This document shows positions 56,271 to 64,000 of a DNA stretch of 64,000 bases, piece by piece. Position numbers and translations under genes: made by a program. The stretch is from Hygrophila difformis (lineage: Eukaryota; Streptophyta; Magnoliopsida; Lamiales; Acanthaceae): assembly GCA_030278955.1 (NCBI GenBank), contig JAOANR010000010.1, positions 14,987,086-15,051,085 of the forward strand, given 5' to 3'. Numbering within the stretch: the stretch's first letter is position 1; every line of letters begins with the position of its first letter. The notes under the pieces are model-generated. The model was not told the origin of the DNA and did not search any database. It saw only the letters and a program-made list of their open reading frames with translations.

Positions 56271-56297
56271 AAACCCTAAAAAACCCTAAACCCTAAA
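56271..56297. repeat. Telomere-like (CCCTAAA) cluster
   Basis: Three CCCTAAA units, two of them separated by extra A residues, lie within the TTTACC field. Too short to be a real telomere tract. Confidence 0.8.
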
Positions 56298-56688
56298 ATC
56301 CTATCATGTGACAAAGTTCTTAGTATGTAGTTTACCACGTTACACCAATATGATTTACCACATATACTATATGATCTTTACCAAGTTCTTGGTATGTGGT
56401 TTACAACGTTATACCAATATGGTTTACCACAGATACCATATGGTATTACCAAGTTCGTGGTATATGGTTTACCACGCTATTGGTATGTGCTTTACCACAT
56501 AAATTATTTGGTCTTTACCAAGTTATTAGTACTTGAATTACCATTGTATAGGTGTGTACTTTAAATATCATATGGTGTTTACGAAGTTCTTGGTATGTAG
56601 TTTACCACGCTACACCAATATGGCTTACCATAGATACTATATGGTCTTTACCAAGTTTTTGGTATGTGGTTTACCACGCTATATCAAT

Positions 56689-57257
56689 GGGAAAAATTCA
56701 CCTTTTGCCCGTAGGATTTTCTCTCATCCACTTTTGGTATCACGTTTTGAAAATTTCCACTTTTTGTCCCGTTAAATAATTATTTTTTCCACTTTTGATC
56801 CATAAGCCTATTTTTTAATAAAAAAATATTTATAGGGGTCAATGCGTATTTTTTAAAAAACTTTTATTTGCAAAATGACCACAATTAAATCCAAATTTAT
56901 TTATTCGTAGCAAATAATTTTTTTTTTAAATTTAATAAAAAAATAAGTAATATTCATTAAATAATAAAATTTTAAATTTTTTAATAAACATATTCTAGAA
57001 CTTTGTTAAAGATAAATAAATTTGGAATTAGTTAAATGAGTTATGAATTATTAATTGGATTTTGGGTATTTTACAAATAATTTTTTTTAAAAAGAAAAAT
57101 TGCATGTTGACCCATTTTTTATTACTAAAAAATAGACCATGGACCAAAATGGAAAAAATAGTTGTTAAATGGGACCAAAAGTAGAAATTTCCAAAACTTG
57201 TGATCAAAAGTGGGTGAGAAAAAATTATATGGGACAAAAAAAAAGTGGATTTTCCCT
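56689..57257. mobile_element. Mutator-type MITE with 9-bp target duplication
   Basis: 569 bp with TIRs of about 100 bp. Both ends read GGGAAAA(A)T(T/C)CAC, then CTTTTGNCCC..., then CCACTTTTGRTNNCANGTTTTG. Flanking 9-mers are TATATCAAT (56680-56688) and TATACCAAT (57258-57266), one mismatch. It splits one unit of the TTTACC field. Confidence 0.88.
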
Positions 57258-57790
57258 TATACCAATATGGTTTACCATGAATACAATATAGTGTTTACCA
57301 AGTTCATGGTATGTGGTTTAATTACCACGCTATTGGTATATGCTTTACCACATAAATCATTTGGTCTTTACCAACTTACTGGTATGTAGATTACTATTGT
57401 ATTGGTATGTGCTTTACCACATACTATATCATATCTTCATATGGTATTTATTAAGGTCTTGATATGTAGTTTACCACATTACACCAATATGATTTACCAC
57501 AGATACTATATGGTCTTTACCAAGTTCTTCGTATGTGGTTTACCACGCTGTACCAATATAGTTTACCACAGACACCATATGGTATTTACCAAGTTCATGG
57601 TATGTGGTTTACCACTATTCTTGATTTTGTTACCACATACTATTTCGTACTCAATCTTTTCATACCACATATGTGCTTGGGTGGTTACCACAAATATAAA
57701 GTGGCAATTACCACAATTTATTCGATTAATCTTAACACATTGATTAAATAATAGTTACCATTTTAATACATAAATCGTTACCATAATAAT

Positions 57791-59323
57791 GTGATAATAG
57801 GTACCTCATTTCTATATAAAAATGGGACAAGGGTATTTTTGTACTTTCACTCAATTGTTTTAATTAGTAGATTGGTTTATTAGTTATGTTTTAAAAACTA
57901 TGGGGCCTTAACTCAAACTTTTTGAATATGGGGGTTTTGACCATTATAAATGTTTTTGGGGAGGGTGTGAGGTCTAAGAACTCCGAAAAAAAAAAAAAAA
58001 ACAAAAACAAAAAAGGAAGTATGGGCACAAAAGAAATTGAGAGGCTATTGGGTCATAAAAATTCATGGACTATATATAAAGATGACAATAAAAAATGAAG
58101 CCCAAAATAAAAACAAGAAGTTTGGTTGAAAAATATGAATAACCAAACATATGGGACCAGGGACTAACTGAAGTACTGTATATCATTGCAACAGTTCTTA
58201 TTGTGACTTGACCTTACAGGTTCATTTCCATGATATATTATTGCCATGGACAATAGTATTATTACAAAATATAGAAAATTTTGATAGAAAAAAATATGAA
58301 AAATTTTTATTTTTGAAGATTACTAGCCGTTGGTGGGGATTTGAATATTGAACAACGGCGCAAAACACAATTTTAGTGCACTTTTATCTATTTATTCAAT
58401 TTCTTAATTGATTGACACAATTTTTTTTTTGGATAACCCAATTCAATAATTGATTGACACAATTGTTGTTCTTGCTTTTATATGGTTGCTTGTATTCTTT
58501 AAATATAATTGCTTTTGTCTAATTATTTTATATTGTAAACAACACATATAGTGTGTTTGGAGTGATACAAAAGATTATATTATTGGTTCCTTATAAGATT
58601 TAAAAAGTTTATACAATCGAGATAGTATGTGACAGTGCTATTGATTTAAGTTGTATAAACTTGTAAATAGTTTATCTTAACTATTAGTAGTTTATACTAG
58701 TGCGCTTCCAATGAGACGAAATCTTCGATTCTCACTATTAGATGCATGGAATAATTATTGTTTGCTTTACTTTGCATGAATGAGAATCATATCTGATTCA
58801 ATATATCCTATCGATTGGACAAATAATATTCTTGGCATAATATCTAATTCATTGACATTAGGGCACTGTCCAAGTACTCGAGTTTGATGATGCTCCCTTA
58901 AGGCACTCAATAAGAATTACTGTATGAACTCAACAGGTGGATTTAGTCCATATACAATAAAAAAAGTTTGAGAAATACTACTTAAAGAATAAAAGAAATA
59001 AATTAATGAAAGCACTCGGGAGCTTTAATAATTAATGAACATGTGATATCTTAAACATATGGAAACCATCGAGAAAGGAGAGTTGGCTTCTAATCAAACA
59101 CACTAGTAATCGTACGTCCTCAGAAATGGAAAATATGCATCGCCTCGTGCGTGGGCATTTAGCAAGATATTGGAATCAATATGATATCCTTCTGATTAGA
59201 TCCTAATGGCTATGAACGCACGCTCTTTAATTTGCTGCAATCCTTCAAATTGTTGTGGAAATTTAATCGAAAATATAGTAATACGTAATTAATTGGGAAA
59301 TAGTAAATGTTATTGGTGGGGTG
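57791..59323. other. Non-coding spacer
   Basis: AT-rich with short homopolymer runs (A16 near 57987-58002). No gene or clear element is recognised. Confidence 0.5.
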
Positions 59324-59326
59324 GTA

Positions 59327-60469
59327 CACTTCAAGAAAAATCTCGTGCACCACCGAAAAATCCGGTCAGTAGCCCAAAGAGACGGGTCGTCTCCGGGCTC
59401 ACCGACCGCCCGACCGACCGAATGGGTCGGTAGGTAAATATCTGGTAGGCGGCCGAGAAGCAATCAAATGTGGTCGGCGGAATGCACCGACCGCTGTACC
59501 GACCACATTTGGGGTCGGTACAGCCTGGTCCCAAAAGGTCCGGGAATCCCCCCACCGACCGCACTACCGACCACTGGTGTGGTCGGTAATTCTCTTCCAT
59601 GAAAAAATTATTCTCGGGAGGGCTCGAATCGAGCACCTCAACAACACCCAACCACAACCCTAACCAGCTCTCTAAATCATTTTCCGCCAGGTGTCCTATT
59701 TTAGTATAACATCTCAAATATATTTGAAAGGTTTTGTTAAAGAGAGGACTCGAACCCGACTCTTCCCCAAGTTCCCCTCGCGCGCGTACCATCTGTGTAA
59801 CCAATGTTTCATATTATTCTATGAAATGCCTTATATATAACCTATTTAAATACATATATACATATATATGTGTATTTAAAATATAAAATAAAAACTAAAA
59901 TTATATTAATTAAATAAAAACAATTAAATTAACTAAATAATATATAAAATAAAATTAATTAAATAATTAATTAAAATAAATGAATTAAATAAAATAATAA
60001 GATCATTTCAAAAGTAAGATAAATTTGAATTAAATAATAAAATAAATAAATAAATAATTAAAATATAAAATAATTAAATTATAAAAAATAAATAATTTAA
60101 TAGCTCAAATAAAGAAATATTTTATAAAAATATAAAATAAATGAAAAAACTTTTAGAGACCGCAAATTCGGTCGGTAGACTATTTTTTAAAAAAAATAAT
60201 TCAAATAAATAAATTTGAAAAAAAACTTACCAACCGCTAGGTGCGGTCGGTCTCACCGACCAAAATAAAATTGGTCGGTGACGCGGTCGGTTACACCGAC
60301 CAAAATAAAATTAGTCGGTGTGTTGGTTGCCACAAGATTGGGGGGGGGGGGGGCAACGGCTCTTTGGCACTGACCGTAGCGTGCGGTCGGTGGGCCGGTT
60401 GGTAAATCCGACCCGTGTTTGGTCGGTCGGTGTGTGCGGTCTGTGGAAGCGATTTTTTTTATTGTAGTG
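59327..60469. mobile_element. CACTA non-autonomous element with 3-bp target duplication
   Basis: 1143 bp. The left end is CACTTCAAGAAAAATC, and the right end, reversed, is CACTACAATAAAAAAAATCGC. GTA lies on both sides (59324-59326 and 60470-60472). Subterminal GGTCGGT/ACCGACC motifs are dense in 59395-59590 and 60160-60450, as expected for transposase-binding sites. The centre is AT-rich and has no transposase. A G14 run is at 60340-60353. Confidence 0.9.
59620..59803 (-). other. Two tRNA-like cassettes in the CACTA element
   Basis: On the minus strand, 59745-59803 has GATGGTACGCGCGCGAGGGG then GGGTTCGAGTCC. 59620-59675 has GCTGGTTAGGG then GATTCGAGCCC. Each pairs an A-box-like with a B-box-like element at about tRNA spacing. 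No full cloverleaf is claimed. Confidence 0.5.
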
Positions 60470-60472
60470 GTA

Positions 60473-61178
60473 ATAATTAGAATACGACGCAAACGTTGCT
60501 TTGCATTGTTCAACATGGTAGACAAGTAATTAATTCCAGAGGTCCCATCAAACATTGGGCATATTTTGATATTTTCCCATAGTCCCTATAGTATTATTGT
60601 GCCATTGCCTACTTACAAATCTACCTCTCTTTTTCTACACTAACAGGCAACAGCCACACCACAATATGAAACCCTACAGCTAGCTGCACTCAAAGCCAAT
60701 CACCAACATGCATGACTACAGACAACGATAATAATATCTTCTTATTTCTTTACTTTTTTTTTGAATTTATTTATTTTTAATCACATTTACCATTTACTAC
60801 CATATATTGCAAGAAAAGAATAAGAACCAGAAACTCCTTTCTTTTATGTATTGATAATTATCAATTTCATCATTTCTAAAAAACGAACAATTTAAAAGTT
60901 CAATGAACCTAAAAGTAATTTATTGAAATGCCGTCGGAACGAAATTGATCACAATAGAATATTTGCTCGACTGTTTTGATAATTAGCTAGCGCTATTAAA
61001 TGATAAAATTGATAATTATCAATACATATAGAATCAGTTGATTTGAGTTAATTATATTATATGTCCATAATACAATTACAGAATAAATCAATAATACAGA
61101 AGGACTATGATTTACTCGCTGTTCTTGTTCTCCATAGCTACCTAGGCCAACATAAATAAATAGATACAATTCTAATTT
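60473..61178. other. 3' flank of the DUF247 gene
   Basis: No gene or element is recognised. AT-rich. Confidence 0.5.
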
Positions 61179-62888
61179 CTAATTTCCAAGATTGTTATGA
61201 TCGACATTTGGTAGATTCGGTTGAAGGCCCTGAATGCGAAAAACACTGGCGCAGCTATACACTTGGCAGAAGGCCTGCAAACTCATGAGCAGCATTAGCA
61301 GAATCGCCCCCAGGAATGTCAGAATCTTCCACGACCCAAACACGTATCTCTTCATGAAATTCCGGCACTTCACCTTCAACCTCCCGTCGTAAAACTCATT
61401 CACATCCGCAATCATCTTGTCCAAAGACGGCACCTTCGTCAGCCTTATCGACTTGCTCATCCCGTTCCACAGGTCCAGCACTTCCTTCTCGCTCTTCAAA
61501 TGGTTCACAATGATCCCCCGCCTGCACAGAATCCGGACATCCATCTCCGTATCGATTATCCCGTTCATCAGCTCCGTGTACCGCGTCAGGACGAGCGGCC
61601 CCGAGGCCGTGCAGGCCTCGAACGCCACCAAGTTCCGGAGGACGACCTCCGAGTTCACATCCAGCAGGATTTTGGGGATGGATAGGGTTAGGGTTTTCCG
61701 GTCGAAATTGATCGTCGTGATGCCTCCATTGGTCGGAACGAATTTGACCCCAACTTGTGACAGCTCCGTGACGCAGGGGATCGTGATCTCTTCCAGCAAA
61801 GGCGGCTTGGGAATATTATGATTTTCGTCGTCTTCGTCGTCGCCGTTGCAGTCGGGGCCCAAATTGTTGAACATCCTCTCGATGGGGCCTTTGAACACTT
61901 TCAGGATTGGGATCCGGGAGATGATCGTCCACGGCAGCTTGGAGAGGAGCTCCATAGGTTTCGAAAAGATTACTCTTTTGACCTCGCCGATGCTCAGGAA
62001 CATCTGGCAGAGCATGTCCGCAGCCTGCCCCAATTGGCTAGGTTTTGTGAACGAATCCGAATCCGAATCCTCCAATTCATTCTCCTGCTCCTCTTCGATG
62101 ATCTCGATGATTATTTCCGACGCGACTTCAGATTTAGGCACGATGAATTGGTACAGGAAGGCGAGGATGTGCGGACAGTCCCTGACGTCCAGCGTCCTCG
62201 TCAGTTTCCCCATTTTGAAAGGCGAGAGCTCTCTGCTGAGGCGCATCAACATGTCCAGTAGGGTTTCGTCCGCCAAATCGGTGCTGGAGAATTGAAATTC
62301 CAGGAGCATCCTCATGACGAACAAGGGTATCTGATTCTCCAGCATCATTATATCCCGTAAAATATCGTTGTGCGTGATCCTATTCCCGGATAGATCGATC
62401 AGCTGCGACAATCTGGACGACACCTTGTTCAAAACCCTACCTTTCTTCACGCCGGAGACCTGGAAGAAGTCGAACAAGAAACACGTATCGATGGCCATCA
62501 TCCAGGCCAGGGTTTCTTTCGCATAATTCAACGGCCTATGATAACACGCGCGGATCCTGACATCAAACTGGATCAAGTGTTCCACGAAGAGCTCGAGGTT
62601 GAGGTCCTGGAACTCCTTCTGGCTTCTCCGGGCCGCGGAAACCTTGTACCTCTCCATATCGTAGAGGCCGCGCTGGAGATGGTGGTAAGGCCCGATTGCG
62701 ACTTGATGGGGAGTGTAGGAATTGGGATGGATGTCCTTCAGCTGTTTGGGGACGGCGAAAATTGTGACCGGGAAATCGGTGTCCTCCTCCATCTCCTCCA
62801 TTAGGGTTTGTCGGACCTGTTCGACCCATTGCTCCTCGTTGAAATTGGGGCTCAATTTTGTTATGCTGTTCTGGTGGAAGAAAGCCAT
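61179..62888 (-). CDS. DUF247 / UPF0481 family protein (At3g02645-like)
   Basis: 569 residues in one exon, a normal size for this plant-specific family. I start at the ATG at 62888 (GCCATGGC, good context) and not nine codons upstream, because the family usually begins near MAFF and the upstream ATG context is poor. Family marks are IFAVPKQLKDIHPNSYTPHQ, VAIGPYHH, the MMAIDTCFLFDFF block, DIMMLENQIPLFV, and the C-terminal NLVAFEAC and YTELMNGIIDTEMDVRILCRRGIIVNHL blocks. A single membrane segment near residues 520-544 and a short tail close it. An acidic insert (EEEQENELEDSDSD) lies near the middle. The molecular function of most members is unknown; grass relatives are linked to self-incompatibility. 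No frameshift or stop was seen. Confidence 0.93.
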   Translation of the reverse strand: MAFFHQNSITKLSPNFNEEQWVEQVRQTLMEEMEEDTDFPVTIFAVPKQLKDIHPNSYTPHQVAIGPYHHLQRGLYDMERYKVSAARRSQKEFQDLNLELFVEHLIQFDVRIRACYHRPLNYAKETLAWMMAIDTCFLFDFFQVSGVKKGRVLNKVSSRLSQLIDLSGNRITHNDILRDIMMLENQIPLFVMRMLLEFQFSSTDLADETLLDMLMRLSRELSPFKMGKLTRTLDVRDCPHILAFLYQFIVPKSEVASEIIIEIIEEEQENELEDSDSDSFTKPSQLGQAADMLCQMFLSIGEVKRVIFSKPMELLSKLPWTIISRIPILKVFKGPIERMFNNLGPDCNGDDEDDENHNIPKPPLLEEITIPCVTELSQVGVKFVPTNGGITTINFDRKTLTLSIPKILLDVNSEVVLRNLVAFEACTASGPLVLTRYTELMNGIIDTEMDVRILCRRGIIVNHLKSEKEVLDLWNGMSKSIRLTKVPSLDKMIADVNEFYDGRLKVKCRNFMKRYVFGSWKILTFLGAILLMLLMSLQAFCQVYSCASVFRIQGLQPNLPNVDHNNLGN

Positions 62889-62983
62889 GGCTAATGAGGA
62901 TAAGTATACATACAAATTGAAGGGATTTTGTGAAAGAAATGGAACGAGTTAAGATGAATGGATGACATAAGTGTCATATTCTG

Positions 62984-62989
62984 TATATA
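62984..62989 (-). promoter_or_regulatory. Candidate TATA box of the DUF247 gene
   Basis: The minus strand reads ACTATATACAG about 100 bases before the ATG. It is a motif match in AT-rich sequence only. Confidence 0.35.
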
Positions 62990-63574
62990 GTATTTTATTT
63001 TATTTTAAAAATGGAGGGGGGGATTGTTTTCCCATTCATTTTGTCAAAGATAAGTATGTAAAATGTGATTCTTAATAGTAGTGTATGATTCAAAGATGAG
63101 TTTTGCGAAAGGGAAGGAAGTACAGTATATAGTATTATTTTTAGAAAAATAAAGTACAGTATATTAAAGGAGTATATGGTAAAAATTGAAAAAGGACACA
63201 TGCCTACTTCTCTTGTAAATTATTGGAGTATATACAAGACAAAGAATGGAATAGACCATGTGTTTCATTACATGAATTTCTTGCCGAATGTATGCAATGG
63301 TGGCATGATTGTTAGTATTTTTTATTTTTTATTTTTTTTTGTTCTTTTAGATAAGGGTTATAGTTGGTGGTGTATATATGGTGGAGAATATTTGAGTTTT
63401 CGCTTTTTAATTTGTTATAATTGCTGACAAATATGTAAAATGTTTAGCATTTTTTTTGGTAATATATAGACGTCTTTACTTTTATTTATTTATTATTTTT
63501 AATGTGTGAATCAGCAGAGAAATTAAATTTTGTATACACAAATTGTTTCAATAGGACTCTGCTGGAAGCCCCAG

Positions 63575-63611
<37 letters not shown>

Positions 63612-64000
63612 TTTGTCTTATTCGTCACTTGGCGCATGAAGCGATAAAAAAGACAACCAAGGAGACAAAATTCTAGGCGACATCGATCCGTCTTTATTTT
63701 CATCGCATTCCCACAAATTTTTTACTATAAAAACACCTTACGTAACTATGTTCTGTTAATTATATGCTTCGGTTTGAATACAACAAATATTAATTAAATA
63801 ACAATATTAAATATAAATTCACCTCAGTTCGTATACACTAAAGTCCATACTTGGGTCATACAATCATACTATATTTATTTCAATCATTTTATGAGGGTTC
63901 TAATAACTACAGAGTGAGGATGATGACTTGTTTAAGTGGCCAAATCCTTGTCTTCCAACCTTAAGGATGCCAGAGCCAGCTTTCCATTCCTTTCTTACCA
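62990..64000. other. 5' flank of the DUF247 gene
   Basis: No gene is recognised. An AT dinucleotide run with a GT interruption lies at about 63572-63611. Confidence 0.5.

Larger units (their letters stand above)
56121..57790. repeat. Right half of the repeat field, TTTACC orientation
   Basis: TTTACCA occurs repeatedly with the opposite polarity to the left half. A unit of about 80-90 bp is visible: TTTACCACGCTACACCAATATGGTTTACCACAGATACTATATGGTCTTTACCAAGTTCTTGGTATGTGG. The field is interrupted by the MITE at 56689-57257. Confidence 0.75.

Noticed and set aside
56104..57751. Family of similar ORFs with MVYHRYYMVFTKFLVCGLP-like peptides
   Set aside because: They are the TTTACC repeat unit read in frame. 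Similarity between them reflects DNA repetition, and no ORF exceeds about 113 codons.
54562..57790. CRISPR-like spaced repeats
   Set aside because: Repeats are degenerate and change polarity, spacers are themselves repetitive, and the genome is eukaryotic.
61417..62804. Plus-strand ORFs of 88-149 codons opposite the DUF247 gene
   Set aside because: They are antisense shadows of a well-supported single-exon gene.

Overview
The window looks like a repeat-dense plant nuclear region, probably eudicot. The evidence is two spliced or typical plant genes, plant-type LTR retrotransposons, Stowaway, hAT and CACTA elements, and AT-rich spacers. Species cannot be named from sequence alone. Only two genes look intact: a nine-exon multi-pass membrane protein gene on the minus strand (45.8-48.5 kb) and a single-exon DUF247/UPF0481 gene on the minus strand (61.2-62.9 kb). 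Nearly everything else is mobile DNA, much of it nested.

Left part. 1-4.7 kb holds a minus-strand LTR whose end lies at 4724. It carries TCGCGA hairpin arrays and is interrupted by a 1.2-kb long-TIR element. 4.7-9.1 kb is the 5' half of an Athila-type Ty3/gypsy element on the minus strand (LTR, PBS, gag, protease, start of RT). 9.2-10.7 kb holds CACTA- and hAT-like debris. 10.8-14.55 kb is a 5'-truncated L1-type LINE with a perfect 17-bp target duplication. 15.1-20.0 kb is a gag-only Tat-like LTR element. 20.1-22.0 kb holds an hAT MITE with an 8-bp duplication, a retroposon tail and a Stowaway MITE.

Middle part. 22.17-31.02 kb is a gag-only copia-type element (TR-GAG-like) with 5-bp duplications. 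Its 5' LTR is split by a 2.6-kb solo LTR, and its interior carries an inverted segment with an antisense transposon-type ORF. 31.8-37.2 kb is a copia element on the minus strand whose two 386-bp LTRs read as identical although its pol has several breaks and gag is almost gone. 38.1-39.6 kb holds a related copia fragment, AT-rich tandem repeats and an old MITE. 40.3-45.6 kb is the most unusual unit: an endogenous pararetrovirus-like cassette. It has a tRNA-Met primer site, coiled-coil protein, capsid-like protein with zinc knuckle, 30K-type movement protein, a fourth unknown ORF, a promoter with tandem TGACG motifs and TATA box, and a poly(A) signal. It has no protease, reverse transcriptase or RNase H, and it is bounded by about 190-bp inverted arms.

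Right part. Downstream lie the membrane-protein gene, a set of nested MITEs (49.1-51.6 kb), a (C)33 run, a captured DEAD-box helicase exon fragment, and a 3-kb region built from GGTAAA/TTTACC repeats and GGACGGTCC hairpins with a Mutator-type MITE inside. After these come a CACTA element with a 3-bp duplication and the DUF247 gene.

The two genes show no functional link to each other. The elements interact by nesting, which gives a relative order of insertion. All broken elements and viral-like ORFs are described as they stand.
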